DNA of 64,000 nt from Thiomicrospira pelophila DSM 1534 (GTDB lineage: Bacteria; Pseudomonadota; Gammaproteobacteria; Thiomicrospirales; Thiomicrospiraceae), in assembly GCF_000711195.1 (NCBI RefSeq), contig NZ_JOMR01000001.1, positions 620,001 through 684,000 on the forward strand. The letters are read 5' to 3'. The notes below the pieces were generated by a model, which worked only from the letters and a program-made list of their open reading frames with translations, ran no database searches and was not told the DNA's origin. Numbering within the stretch: position 1 is the first letter of the stretch; the number at the start of each line of letters is the position of its first letter. The position numbers and the translations under genes are program-made. Shown here piece by piece: positions 29,531 to 39,165 of the stretch.

Positions 29531-31162
29531 TTAAGTCGGGCAAATCATTTGCCCTAGTTGCTGGGTTAACTTGATGTTTTCAGAATAGTCCACCGGACAA
29601 TCAATAATTACCACACAGTTATCTTGGATGGCTTTTTCTAGGGTTGGCAGCAATTCATCGGTGTGTTCTATGCGGTAACCTTTGGCGCCAAACGCATCGG
29701 CGAACTTAACCAAGTCAGGGTTATTAAAATGGATATTACTTTCACGTCCAAATTCGTTGAGCTGTTTCCATTTAATTAAGCCGTATTCGCTGTCATTCCA
29801 GACCAACACAATCAATGCCAGATTCAACCGCACCGCGGTTTCGATCTCTTGGCAGTTCATTAAAAAACCCGCATCGCCCGTAACGGCGACCGAGACCTGC
29901 TCAGGCTTGGCAAGTTTAGCGGCGATCGCGCCAGGTAAGGCAATGCCCATTGATGCAAAGCCGTTTGAAATAATGCAGGTGTTGGGCGCTTGGGCGTTAT
30001 ACATACGCGCCATCCACATTTTGTGTGCGCCGACATCACATACCACGATGTCTTCATCGCCTAAGGCTTGGCGTAAATCATGAATAACTTTTTGCGGTTT
30101 AACGGGAAAAGCCTGGTCTTCATCGTATTGATGAAATTCATATTCCATCATGGTTTTTAAGTTGGCGACCCCACTGTCTGAATGACGGTGACTGATAGAA
30201 GCAATACTTTCTAAGCTGCGGCCAATATCCCCTAACACGCCAGTTTCAACAATATAGTATTCATCGACTTCCGCTGGATGAGTGTCAACGTGAATGATTT
30301 TACAGCCGGGATTATGGTTCCAAAAAGCCGGTTGATATTCGACAATATCATAGCCCACGCACATTACCACATCGGCTCTATCAATACCGCAAGCCACATA
30401 ATCATGGGCTTGCAAGCCAATGGTGCCAATGGATAAATCATGTCGGCAAGGGATCACGCCTTTGGCCATAAAAGTGGTGGCGACTGGAATATTGAGTTTG
30501 GCGGCAAATTCTATTAAAGCCTCACTGGCTTTAGCGCGTACCACGCCATTACCAGCAATAATCACCGGATGTTTCGCTTGCGACAATAGATCAGCGGCTT
30601 GTCGCACTTTTTCAAAGTTGGGTGCGGGGGCGGTGGGGCTTTGGCGTTTAAGCGGCTTTTTATCGACCGACATTTTGGCGATGTCTTCGGGAAAGTCGAT
30701 GAAACTGCAACCGGGTTTTTCAATTTCCGCGACTTTAAACGCCTTGCGTACAATTTCAGGAATAATATTAGGGCTTAAAATTTGCGTACTGTATTTGGTG
30801 ATGGGTTGAAACAAATTCACTAGATCAAGCACTTGGTGGCTTTCTTTATGCAAACGCGTGGTGGCGGCTTGACCGGCAATTGCGACCACTGGCGCGCGAT
30901 CCATATTAGCATCCGCCACTCCGGTGACGAGATTGGTTGCACCTGGACCTAAAGTCGACAAGCATACCCCAGCTCGACCGGTTAAGCGACCATACACATC
31001 CGCCATAAACGCGCCGCCTTGTTCATGGCGAGTCAGGATAAACTCAATGGGGCTGTCTAGTAACGCATCCATCAAATCCAGGTTTTCTTCACCGGGTATA
31101 CCAAACACGTATTCAACGTCTTCGTTTTCTAAGCACTTTACAAATAACTGAGCCGCTTTCAT
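29531..31162 (-). CDS. acetolactate synthase large-subunit-like TPP enzyme
   Basis: 543 residues in the three-domain thiamine-diphosphate fold. The catalytic glutamate is E47 (LTRHEQGGAFMA). FGIPGEENLDLMDAL and STLGPGATNLVTGVADA mark the N-terminal domain. The TPP/metal site GDAGFLMNCQEIETA is in the C-terminal domain. It most resembles the stand-alone acetolactate synthase group rather than biosynthetic IlvB/IlvG, and no small subunit adjoins it. The product may be acetolactate, but other TPP carboligase activities are possible. AAAGGA precedes the ATG. Confidence 0.82.
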   Translation of the reverse strand: MKAAQLFVKCLENEDVEYVFGIPGEENLDLMDALLDSPIEFILTRHEQGGAFMADVYGRLTGRAGVCLSTLGPGATNLVTGVADANMDRAPVVAIAGQAATTRLHKESHQVLDLVNLFQPITKYSTQILSPNIIPEIVRKAFKVAEIEKPGCSFIDFPEDIAKMSVDKKPLKRQSPTAPAPNFEKVRQAADLLSQAKHPVIIAGNGVVRAKASEALIEFAAKLNIPVATTFMAKGVIPCRHDLSIGTIGLQAHDYVACGIDRADVVMCVGYDIVEYQPAFWNHNPGCKIIHVDTHPAEVDEYYIVETGVLGDIGRSLESIASISHRHSDSGVANLKTMMEYEFHQYDEDQAFPVKPQKVIHDLRQALGDEDIVVCDVGAHKMWMARMYNAQAPNTCIISNGFASMGIALPGAIAAKLAKPEQVSVAVTGDAGFLMNCQEIETAVRLNLALIVLVWNDSEYGLIKWKQLNEFGRESNIHFNNPDLVKFADAFGAKGYRIEHTDELLPTLEKAIQDNCVVIIDCPVDYSENIKLTQQLGQMICPT

Positions 31163-31240
31163 GGGAATCCTTTTGATTTGACTATTAGAAACAGATTACT
31201 GATAAATGCGAAGGGCTTCAAGTCATATAGTCAATAGAGC

Positions 31241-31268
31241 TTCACCAGGCCTGGTTGTTTGGTAGAAT
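31241..31268 (+). promoter_or_regulatory. putative murJ promoter overlapping the palindrome
   Basis: Extended -10 TGGTAGAAT at 31260-31268, with a weak TTCACC 16 bases upstream. The palindrome fills most of the spacer, so any protein bound there would compete with RNA polymerase. Confidence 0.4.
31244..31255. repeat. ACCAGGCCTGGT palindrome, exact, in a divergent intergenic region
   Basis: Exact copy between the acetolactate-synthase-like gene and murJ. It lies within the spacer of the putative murJ promoter. Confidence 0.9.
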
Positions 31269-31284
31269 TCGACATTAATAACTA

Positions 31285-32844
31285 TTGAACAGTGATGATA
31301 CTTTGAAGCGAATTATAAAAGCGACCGCCACGGTTGGTGGCATGACGATGATCTCCCGTGTACTGGGGTTTGTACGCGATATGGTGATTGCGCGTTTATT
31401 TGGTGCTTCTGCGGGTGCGGATGCGTTTTTTGTCGCCTTTAAAATTCCTAACTTTTTCAGACGCTTGTTTGCTGAAGGCGCTTTTTCGCAAGCCTTTGTA
31501 CCGGTGTTGGCTGAAACAAAAGAAAAGGGCGGGCAGGATGCGGTGCGTCATTTAGTGGGTGCGATTGCGTTTCGCTTAGGTGTCGTATTGTTGGCCTTGA
31601 CCTTGTTTGGGGTGTTGGGTGCGTCTTTGTGGATGACGGTATTTGCGCCGGGCTTTCGCTCTGATCCTGAAAAGTTTGCCTTAGCCACCGACATGTTACG
31701 TCTGACGTTTCCGTATTTAATGTTGATTTCATTAGTGGCGTTATCATCGGCTTTAATGAATACCTATAACCGCTTTGCCGTGCCGGCATTTACACCTGTT
31801 TGGTTAAACTTGGTATTGATTGGCAGCGCGATTTGGCTATCTCCGATGTTGGACATTCCCGTGATGGCGTTGGCTTGGGGGGTATTGATCGCCGGGGTCG
31901 TGCAGTTATTATTTCATTTGCCTTTTTTATGGCAAATGGGCTTATTGCCGAAACCAACATCCGCACCAGATAAAGGCGTAAATGAAGTCGGACGTTTGAT
32001 GATTCCGGCCTTGTTTGGTGTGTCGGTAGCGCAAATCAATTTATTGGTTGATACGATTTTGGCTTCGTTTTTAGTCACCGGCAGTGTGTCGTGGCTGTAT
32101 TATTCCGACCGTTTAATGGAATTTCCGTTGGGTGTTTTTGGGGTCGCATTAGCAACCGTGGTGTTGCCGGGTTTATCTAGAAAAGCGGCAAATGCCGATT
32201 GGGCAGGCTTTCAGCAGGATTTAGATTTTGCACTTAAATTGGTGGCAATCATTGCAGTGCCCGCTATGCTCGGGTTGATGCTTTTGGCGCAACCCTTATT
32301 GGTCACGCTGTTTTTCTATGGCGAATTTAGCGCGTTTGATGTGCAAATGGCGAGTCAAAGTTTAGTTGCTTATTCTTTTGGGTTACTCGGCTTTATATTG
32401 GTTAAGGTGTTAGCCCCTGCATTTTATGCTCGTAAAGACATGAAAACGCCGGTAAAGATTGCGGTGGTGGCCTTGGTGAGCAATATTGTATTAAACCTGC
32501 TACTTATTGGCCCCTTGGCTCATGCCGGGTTGGCTTTGGCGACCTCTTTATCCGCGTTTCTGAATGCGAGCTTGTTATATTACTTTTTGGTCAAACAGCA
32601 AGTTTTCAGGCCGCAAAGCCCTTGGCTTCGATTCAGCTTTCAAGTCGGACTTGCCGTCGTAGTTATGAGTTTGGTTATATTGTTTATCAACCCCGACCAC
32701 CAGGCCTGGTTGTTGTTTAATGCTTGGCAGCGGGTAGGTTGGTTGTTTGGTTTGGTCTTTGTTGCCATGGTGGTGTATGCAATGACCTTAATTATATTCG
32801 GATTTCGGCCACGTCGTTTTTTTCAATCTAAAGTCACTGACTAG
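31285..32844 (+). CDS. murJ: lipid II flippase MurJ
   Basis: Flips lipid-linked peptidoglycan precursor across the inner membrane. 519 residues (E. coli 511) with 14 predicted helices. Family signatures MTMISRVLGFVRD and FFRRLFAEGAFSQAFVPVL are present. There is no ATG at the N-terminus before the conserved MTM; TTG at 31285 or TTG at 31303 must serve, neither with a clear ribosome site. An exact palindrome copy encodes HQAW in the loop between the last helices. Confidence 0.94.
   Translation: MNSDDTLKRIIKATATVGGMTMISRVLGFVRDMVIARLFGASAGADAFFVAFKIPNFFRRLFAEGAFSQAFVPVLAETKEKGGQDAVRHLVGAIAFRLGVVLLALTLFGVLGASLWMTVFAPGFRSDPEKFALATDMLRLTFPYLMLISLVALSSALMNTYNRFAVPAFTPVWLNLVLIGSAIWLSPMLDIPVMALAWGVLIAGVVQLLFHLPFLWQMGLLPKPTSAPDKGVNEVGRLMIPALFGVSVAQINLLVDTILASFLVTGSVSWLYYSDRLMEFPLGVFGVALATVVLPGLSRKAANADWAGFQQDLDFALKLVAIIAVPAMLGLMLLAQPLLVTLFFYGEFSAFDVQMASQSLVAYSFGLLGFILVKVLAPAFYARKDMKTPVKIAVVALVSNIVLNLLLIGPLAHAGLALATSLSAFLNASLLYYFLVKQQVFRPQSPWLRFSFQVGLAVVVMSLVILFINPDHQAWLLFNAWQRVGWLFGLVFVAMVVYAMTLIIFGFRPRRFFQSKVTD
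32699..32710. repeat. ACCAGGCCTGGT palindrome, exact, inside murJ
   Basis: Exact copy read in the HQAW frame, near the 3' end of the gene. Confidence 0.9.
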
Positions 32845-32999
32845 TTCATGAGCGCACTAGCTATCAAAAGCGTAAACATTAAGGAAGGTAGGGTTAATTA
32901 GCTGAAGTGCTGATAAAACCTGGTAATGTACGCATTCGCTAGCAAGTGAGCAACATCTTCAATCTTACTCTTGTCATGCTTATACCCCTATAAAAATAA

Positions 33000-33027
33000 T
33001 TGTTACTTAATTAGAACCTGGTAGAAT
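33000..33027 (+). promoter_or_regulatory. promoter of the chemoreceptor-GGDEF/EAL pair
   Basis: TTGTTA at 33000-33005, 16-base spacer, TAGAAT at 33022-33027 with an upstream TG (extended -10). It lies about 105 bases before the chemoreceptor start. The remainder of the 288-base gap from 32845 shows no gene. Confidence 0.5.
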
Positions 33028-33132
33028 GCCGTTCGAATTATTCGAAAATAAATTATTTATACGTATAACGCGAACATATTCACTCACCAAATTGATGAGT
33101 AGAAATAACAATATCAAAGGTTTAATTGAGTT

Positions 33133-35355
33133 ATGACTTCAGCCGTCACCCAAAAAGAATTTAAGTTACCCGCCTCAATGGTGATAGTTTCGACCACCGA
33201 CTTGCATGGCACCATTTTACATTGCAACGATAGCTTTCTAGAGGCGGCGGGTTTAACAAGATCCGAAGTGATTGGTCAACCACATAATATTTTGCGTCAC
33301 CCCGATGTGCCCGCTTCGGTATTTTCGGATTTATGGTCAAGTTTAAAAGCGGGTTTACCTTGGTCGCAGGTGGTAAAAAATCGCCGTAAAAACGGTGACC
33401 ATTACTGGGTGCGTGCGTTCGCGACGCCAGTTCGCGAAAATGGTCAAACGACTGGTTATATGTCAGTACGTTTTCCGGCTAGCGCAGATGAAATTCAACA
33501 AGCCGAGCGGGCTTATCAAGCCGTTAGTCGGGGTGTGTTAAGTTTACGCCAAGGCAAACCCAATCAGTTATGGAATAAGCTAAGACGTTATTTAAACCCA
33601 CAACGTGTATTGATGTTAAGTGGGGCCGGCTTGCTAGTGTCTCTGCTGGCCGGTTTGATTTGGGCGCCATCTCAAACCTATCCATTTAGCTTGTTGTTTG
33701 GGGGGCTTACCGCTTTAACTTGGGGCTGGAGTCAAGCGCGGCTGAAAAACGAGTTGACTCAAATGCAGACTAAATTGGTCGGTTTGGCGTCGGGTGATGT
33801 GCGTCAAGATTTTACTATCGGTTCTGGTTCCTTTTTTGATACGTTATCTAACTGGTTACAGCCCGCCGTAGTTCGTTTAGGTTGGATGGCGCAGGAAGCC
33901 AAAGAAGCCCAATCTAAATCCGCGGCTGTGATGAAGGCGCTAGACTCGGCCACCAGCTGTATTATGCTGGCGGATACGGATTACCATATTCAATATGCAA
34001 ACAAATCTTTACTGAAAATTTTTGAGGGTTATGAAACCCAGATGCAGCAAGCTCTGCCCAAGTTTCATACTGATAAAGTGATTGGCAGCAATATTGATAT
34101 TTTCCATAAAGATCCAAAAACGATTCGTGAACGTCTAGATAACTTAACCGAACGCATGGTGACCGAGCTCACGATTAATGAGTTACGTTTCCGCTTGACG
34201 ATTACGCCGATTAGAGTTAATAAAAAACGTCAGAGCACGATGGTGGAATGGCAGGATATTACGCTTGAACATCAAATTCAGTCACAACTTCAAGCGGTGA
34301 TACATGATTTGTCGTTAGGTCATTTCAAATCCATTGAGGTGAGCCAGCAGGCCGACGGTTTCTATAAAGAATTGCAGATCGGTATTAATAATGTAATTTC
34401 AACCTTGCACGATGCCATGACCGAGATTACTCAAGTCGTGGTGGCGCAAAGTGAAGGCGACCTAACTCAAGAAGTGACGGTAGAGTATGAAGGCGACTTG
34501 GGTGCCTTAACGCAAGCGATTAATGCCTCTACGCGCAAGTTGCGTGAAATTGTATCGGAAGTGTTGGATGTGGCGAGCCATGTGAGTGAGGAAGCGCATG
34601 AAGTCTCGACTGATGCGCACGAATTGAGCTCGCGTGTTCAAGAGCAAGCCAGTTCGTTGGAACAAACATCGGCGACAATGCATGAAATGAATACTGCTGT
34701 GCAAAACAGCTCACAAAATGCAATGGATACCGAAGTCGTCGCGCAAAAAGTTGAAGCTCAAGTGGCGAGCGGTGCCAAAGTGATGCAGCAAACCCTAGAG
34801 GCGATGACGGATATTCAGAAGTCGAGCCACCAAATTGCCGATATTGTCACCTTAATAGACAGCATCGCTTTCCAAACCAACTTATTGGCCTTGAACGCGG
34901 CGGTAGAGGCCGCACGTGCGGGTGATCATGGTCGCGGTTTTGCGGTTGTAGCTGGTGAGGTGCGCGGTTTGGCGCAAAAATCAGCTGAGGCCGCTAAAGA
35001 TATTCGTCAGTTGATTAATAATAGCGTTCAAAAAATTGATTTTGGCACCAAATTGGCCGCGAGTGCCAGCGAAGAGTTGGCGGGCGTGAGCACGTCAATT
35101 AAGCAGGTCACAGAAATGGTCGAACAAATTGCGCAATCGGCTACTGAGCAAGCAGATGGCATTAATCAAGTTAACTTGGCGATCAATAGTATCGACAATG
35201 TGACCCAGCAAAACGCTAGCTTAGTAGAACGCACGACTGAGGCTTCGAAAGGTCTAAGTGAACAGGCGCAGAAACTGAACCATAATATGAGCTTTTTCAA
35301 AACACAAACGAGTAACCAGCCTAAGTTGCTGAGTAACCCTAAGCGTTCTTCTTAA
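33133..35355 (+). CDS. Aer-like methyl-accepting chemotaxis protein with two PAS domains
   Basis: 740 residues. The N-terminal PAS domain (about 18-115, with SFLEAAGLTRSEVIGQPHNIL) is of the Aer type that binds flavin and reports redox state. A paired membrane segment follows near 156-205. A second PAS-like domain begins around 273 (CIMLADTDYHIQYANKSLL). The signalling domain has its hairpin tip near 580-600 (FQTNLLALNAAVEAARAG). No periplasmic domain is present, so it senses an internal signal such as oxygen or redox. The next gene starts directly at its stop, implying joint expression. Confidence 0.9.
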   Translation: MTSAVTQKEFKLPASMVIVSTTDLHGTILHCNDSFLEAAGLTRSEVIGQPHNILRHPDVPASVFSDLWSSLKAGLPWSQVVKNRRKNGDHYWVRAFATPVRENGQTTGYMSVRFPASADEIQQAERAYQAVSRGVLSLRQGKPNQLWNKLRRYLNPQRVLMLSGAGLLVSLLAGLIWAPSQTYPFSLLFGGLTALTWGWSQARLKNELTQMQTKLVGLASGDVRQDFTIGSGSFFDTLSNWLQPAVVRLGWMAQEAKEAQSKSAAVMKALDSATSCIMLADTDYHIQYANKSLLKIFEGYETQMQQALPKFHTDKVIGSNIDIFHKDPKTIRERLDNLTERMVTELTINELRFRLTITPIRVNKKRQSTMVEWQDITLEHQIQSQLQAVIHDLSLGHFKSIEVSQQADGFYKELQIGINNVISTLHDAMTEITQVVVAQSEGDLTQEVTVEYEGDLGALTQAINASTRKLREIVSEVLDVASHVSEEAHEVSTDAHELSSRVQEQASSLEQTSATMHEMNTAVQNSSQNAMDTEVVAQKVEAQVASGAKVMQQTLEAMTDIQKSSHQIADIVTLIDSIAFQTNLLALNAAVEAARAGDHGRGFAVVAGEVRGLAQKSAEAAKDIRQLINNSVQKIDFGTKLAASASEELAGVSTSIKQVTEMVEQIAQSATEQADGINQVNLAINSIDNVTQQNASLVERTTEASKGLSEQAQKLNHNMSFFKTQTSNQPKLLSNPKRSS

Positions 35356-38088
35356 ATGTTTTTAATGAAACAACGTCTATTCTTGAGCTTGACGGTTAGC
35401 CTTTTATTGGTATGGGTGGCGAGCTTATGGTTTTTTTCGGATCGTGCTGAGCTGGATCAACAGGACTATTTTCAGCAGCAAACTCGTGATGTTGAATTAG
35501 CCTGGCAGGCGACCTTGATTGCTCAGCATAAAGCCAAACAAGCCTATTTTGATAGTTACGTGCTACAACCTCGGGTATTGTCCTTGTTAATTGAAGCGCA
35601 AAGCCCAAGCCGTCAATCAATGGCACGCGATAAGCTATATGATTTGTTTGAACCGGCTTATCAAAAAATGCGGCGTCAGGGTATTTATCAATTTCAGTTT
35701 CATTTGCCCGATAACACCAGTTTTTTGCGATTGCATGACCCTTCTAGGTTTGGTGATGATTTAACAGAAATTCGAACCAGTGTTAGATTGGCAAACCAAA
35801 CCCAACAGCCCGTGACCGGCTTTGATTTTGGCCGAGTGGTCGCAGGTCTGCGCAGTGTTTTCCCGATTGTACATAATGGTCAACACCTGGGCTCAGTCGA
35901 GTTTAGTAATCAATTTGAAACCTTGCGCCGTGATTTAACGCAGCTCAGTAGTCAGCGTGAATATGCGATTATTTTTCATCCTCGTGCTAGTCAAATGCCG
36001 TTTGAAGATTACAAAGCCCATTATAAGCCCAGTTTGTTTCATAGCGATTGGTTGGTCGAAGACCCCATGCGTGAGTTATTTCAAAACGCCTCTTTACCCA
36101 ATTTATATTTAAAGCAAATGGCCAGTACCTTGGATCAAAATGATTTAACGGAGCCTTTGCTGAGTGGGCAGGCTTTTGTGAAACCTTACCAATTGAATGC
36201 TCAGCCTCATATGGCGGTTTTTTTGCCAGTCAACGACCTAGCAAACAACTTAATGGCTTATGTGGTCGCGTTATCGCCCGCCCCAGAGTTAGCCAAGTTT
36301 GAACGTATGTTCTGGGTCAGGAGTTTAGTCACGGGTTTGTTTTTGTTAATGATCGGACTCGTTGTTTGGCGAATTATTCGCCACCAAGATGATTTGCGTA
36401 TTGCGGCGGCGGCATTTAATGTTCAGGAAGGTGTGCTAATTACCGATCCAAAAGGGCGAATTGTACGGGTTAATCCGGCCTTTACACGGTTGACTGGGTA
36501 TGAGCTCGAAGACGTGATCGGCAAAACTCCGGCGATATTGAGTTCTGGCCGACAAGATAAAGATTTTTATGCCGCTATGTGGCAAGCGTTGCTTAATCAC
36601 GGCCATTGGTTGGGCGAAATTTGGAACCGACGAAAAAATGGCGAAGAATACTTTGAACGTTTATCGATTCACGCGATTTATGATCGTAAAGGCCGTGTTA
36701 GCCATTATGTGGGCGCGTTTTTTGATATTACAAAAAACAAAATGGATCAGGATGAAATTCGCCAGTTGGCTTTCTACGATCCCCTTACGCAGTTAGCCAA
36801 TCGACGTTTGTTGCTGGATCGGATTGAGCATGCCTTAGCCTCCAGTCATCAGCTTGAACGATTTGGTGCGTTGCTCTATATGGATTTAGATCGCTTTAAG
36901 GCGCTAAACGATACCAAGGGGCACGAGATTGGCGACAAACTACTAATTGAAGTTGCAAAGCGCTTAACCCAATCTGTGCGTGAAGTGGATACGGTCGCTC
37001 GCTTGGGCGGCGACGAGTTTGTGGTTTTGTTTGAAGGTCTCAATGCCGACAAACAAAAAGCGGCGTATGAAGCTGAAATGCTCGCTGAAAAAATTCGTCT
37101 TAACTTGGGCGAACCTTATAATCTGGATGGTTTTGAGTATCAAATTACGCCCAGTATTGGGATTGCTCTGTTTTGCGACCATGACAATGGCGGATCGGAT
37201 GAAACATTACGCAATGCGGATAGTGCGATGTATCAGGCCAAAGCCTCGGGTCGCAATATGATTCGTTTGTTTGATCCAGGCATGCAAGCCGATCTTGAGA
37301 AGCGTTTGAGTTTAGAAGAAGATTTAAAAACCGCGATTGAATTGGATCAGTTTGAGTTGTTTTATCAACCGCAAATTAATCATCAATGTCGTGTGATCGG
37401 TGCCGAAGCTTTGATTCGTTGGCATCATCCAACCAAAGGCCAGATATCACCCGCTGACTTTATTCCGATCGCAGAAGAAAATGGTTCAATTTTAAGCTTG
37501 GGCGATTGGGTGTTGAAGCAATCGGTGAACGTGTTGGCTAAATGGCGCGAAGTACCGTCCTTTTCAGACTTAACTTTATCGGTGAATATCAGTGCACAAC
37601 AACTTCAACAGGTCGATTTTGTTGAACAAATCCGTGCCTATATTGAACATTATCAATTTGATCCTACTAAACTAAAACTCGAATTAACCGAGTCGATGAT
37701 GTTAATGGATATGCAAGACTCGATTGATAAAATGCAACGCCTTAAAAAGCTCGGCGTTAAATTCTCTATGGACGATTTTGGCACCGGCTATTCATCGTTA
37801 TTAAGTATTAAAAATCTGCCACTCGACCAGCTCAAAATTGATCAAAATTTTGTGCGCGACCTATTTACCGACGATAATGCTGAGCCCTTGGTGCGCAGTA
37901 TCTTATTGATGAGTAAAGAGCTGGGTTTAAGTGTGGTGGCAGAAGGCGTCGAAACTCGCGAACATCATCAAAACTTGATGGCGTTAGGGTGTCGTGAATT
38001 TCAGGGCTATCTCTATTCGAAACCCGTCAATTATGCTGATTTACTGACTTTCCTAGTCAAAATGGATAGCAATCACCAGGCCTGTTAG
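35356..38088 (+). CDS. dCache-PAS-GGDEF-EAL c-di-GMP enzyme
   Basis: 910 residues. An N-terminal helix precedes a periplasmic dCache_3-like sensor (about 30-310, with SFLRLHDPSRFGDDL), a second helix near 325-345, PAS (about 350-460), GGDEF at 551-555 and EAL at 684-686. The RxxD inhibitory site is intact (R542-D545). Both catalytic domains keep key motifs (DDFGTGYSSL in EAL), so the enzyme could make or cleave c-di-GMP. The ATG touches the stop of the chemoreceptor gene; an ATG three codons later is possible. The last codons, HQAC then stop, lie in a mutated palindrome copy. Confidence 0.93.
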   Translation: MFLMKQRLFLSLTVSLLLVWVASLWFFSDRAELDQQDYFQQQTRDVELAWQATLIAQHKAKQAYFDSYVLQPRVLSLLIEAQSPSRQSMARDKLYDLFEPAYQKMRRQGIYQFQFHLPDNTSFLRLHDPSRFGDDLTEIRTSVRLANQTQQPVTGFDFGRVVAGLRSVFPIVHNGQHLGSVEFSNQFETLRRDLTQLSSQREYAIIFHPRASQMPFEDYKAHYKPSLFHSDWLVEDPMRELFQNASLPNLYLKQMASTLDQNDLTEPLLSGQAFVKPYQLNAQPHMAVFLPVNDLANNLMAYVVALSPAPELAKFERMFWVRSLVTGLFLLMIGLVVWRIIRHQDDLRIAAAAFNVQEGVLITDPKGRIVRVNPAFTRLTGYELEDVIGKTPAILSSGRQDKDFYAAMWQALLNHGHWLGEIWNRRKNGEEYFERLSIHAIYDRKGRVSHYVGAFFDITKNKMDQDEIRQLAFYDPLTQLANRRLLLDRIEHALASSHQLERFGALLYMDLDRFKALNDTKGHEIGDKLLIEVAKRLTQSVREVDTVARLGGDEFVVLFEGLNADKQKAAYEAEMLAEKIRLNLGEPYNLDGFEYQITPSIGIALFCDHDNGGSDETLRNADSAMYQAKASGRNMIRLFDPGMQADLEKRLSLEEDLKTAIELDQFELFYQPQINHQCRVIGAEALIRWHHPTKGQISPADFIPIAEENGSILSLGDWVLKQSVNVLAKWREVPSFSDLTLSVNISAQQLQQVDFVEQIRAYIEHYQFDPTKLKLELTESMMLMDMQDSIDKMQRLKKLGVKFSMDDFGTGYSSLLSIKNLPLDQLKIDQNFVRDLFTDDNAEPLVRSILLMSKELGLSVVAEGVETREHHQNLMALGCREFQGYLYSKPVNYADLLTFLVKMDSNHQAC
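38075..38086. repeat. ACCAGGCCTGGT palindrome, one mismatch, at the end of the GGDEF-EAL gene
   Basis: ACCAGGCCTGTT. The changed base turns the usual HQAWL frame into HQAC followed by a stop. First of three degenerate copies within 62 bases. Confidence 0.75.
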
Positions 38089-38093
38089 TTCCT

Positions 38094-38119
38094 AAAGCAC
38101 CAGGCCTGGCGCTTTTTTT
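38094..38119 (+). terminator. palindrome-based terminator after the GGDEF-EAL gene
   Basis: AAAGCACCAGG faces CCTGGCGCTTT (one mismatch) around the copy ACCAGGCCTGGC at 38099-38110, followed by TTTT. It has a stem and T-run immediately after a stop codon. Confidence 0.65.
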
Positions 38120-38124
38120 AAAGC

Positions 38125-38136
38125 ATCAGGCCTGGT
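38125..38136. repeat. ACCAGGCCTGGT palindrome, one mismatch, intergenic
   Basis: ATCAGGCCTGGT, the third copy of the cluster, 27 bases before the ribF -10 element. Confidence 0.75.
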
Positions 38137-38140
38137 TGTT

Positions 38141-38169
38141 ATCACATAAGCTTTTGAATCCGTTATAAT
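38141..38169 (+). promoter_or_regulatory. ribF promoter
   Basis: Perfect TATAAT at 38164-38169, with ATCACA 17 bases upstream as a moderate -35. The leader would be only about 32 bases, too short for an FMN riboswitch. Confidence 0.55.
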
Positions 38170-38207
38170 CTCTAATTTCCCTGTCCTAGAATGCACTTAC
38201 GGTCACT

Positions 38208-39155
38208 ATGCGATTAATTCGTGGTTTACATAATTTAGTCAATGCACAGTCGGCTTTAAGTCGAGGCAGTGTGGTCACGATTGGTAATTTTGATGGCGTG
38301 CATATTGGCCATCAACGTGTATTGGACGAACTAAAACAACGCGCCGCGCAAGTCAATCTACCCAGTGTGGTGATGATTTTTGAGCCTTTTCCGGTCGAGT
38401 TTTTCAGCCCAGAAGTTGCGCCGGTTCGGCTGATGAACTTGCGCGAAAAGCTACATGCGTTTGAGAGGGCAGGGGTTGATTTTGTGTTTTGCGTGGCCTT
38501 TAACGCCGAGTTTGCCAAATTGTCCGCCGCACAATTTGTCAGTCAAGTCCTTCACCAAGGCCTAAAAGCTCAATATCTTGTGGTTGGCGATGATTTTCGA
38601 TTTGGACATCAGCGTCAAGGCGATTTTGCGTTTTTAAACACTCAAGGCCAGGCGCTGGGTTTTGAAGTAAGTGCGATGCCGACCTTTATTGTTGAGTCAG
38701 AACGAGTCAGTAGCACGCGAATTCGTGAAGTACTACAGATTCCAGACCTAGCACAAGCTAACCAATTACTGGGACATGATTTTCGCTTTGAAGGCCGAGT
38801 GATTCACGGCCAAAAGCTCGGACGTAAGATCGGTTTTCCGACCTTAAACCTAAACCCAAAACGTTTACAAATGCCGGTGAGCGGTGTGTTTGCTGTCAAG
38901 GTCGCTGGGCTGAGCGAGCAGCCTTGGCCGGGAGTGGCTAATATTGGTGTTCGACCCACAGTACAAGGCAAGCGTCCATCGATAGAGGTGCACTTATTTG
39001 ACTGGAGTACCTCGGTTTACGGTGCACATGTCGAAGTGCGCTTAGAGGCGTTTATCCGGCCAGAAATGAAATTCAATGGTTTGAGCGAATTACAGACGCA
39101 GATTGCAAAAGATGCGGCTCAAGCTCGACAACTTTTAAACCTAAAACCTGTTTGA
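38208..39155 (+). CDS. ribF: bifunctional riboflavin kinase/FAD synthetase
   Basis: Makes FMN and FAD. 315 residues (E. coli 313). The N-terminal adenylyltransferase has [11 protein letters not shown]; the C-terminal flavokinase has [11 protein letters not shown]. First gene of ribF-ileS-lspA, the usual gammaproteobacterial order. The ribosome site is weak. Confidence 0.96.
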   Translation: MRLIRGLHNLVNAQSALSRGSVVTIGNFDGVHIGHQRVLDELKQRAAQVNLPSVVMIFEPFPVEFFSPEVAPVRLMNLREKLHAFERAGVDFVFCVAFNAEFAKLSAAQFVSQVLHQGLKAQYLVVGDDFRFGHQRQGDFAFLNTQGQALGFEVSAMPTFIVESERVSSTRIREVLQIPDLAQANQLLGHDFRFEGRVIHGQKLGRKIGFPTLNLNPKRLQMPVSGVFAVKVAGLSEQPWPGVANIGVRPTVQGKRPSIEVHLFDWSTSVYGAHVEVRLEAFIRPEMKFNGLSELQTQIAKDAAQARQLLNLKPV

Positions 39156-39165
39156 GACCCTAATC

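Noticed and set aside
33028-33050. TTCGAA-rich stretch as a tRNA T-loop
   Set aside because: It cannot be folded with an acceptor stem, D-arm or CCA end; it is an AT-rich palindrome in an intergenic region.
38170-38207. FMN riboswitch in front of ribF
   Set aside because: With the TATAAT at 38164 the leader is only about 32 bases and none of the conserved riboswitch blocks is present.
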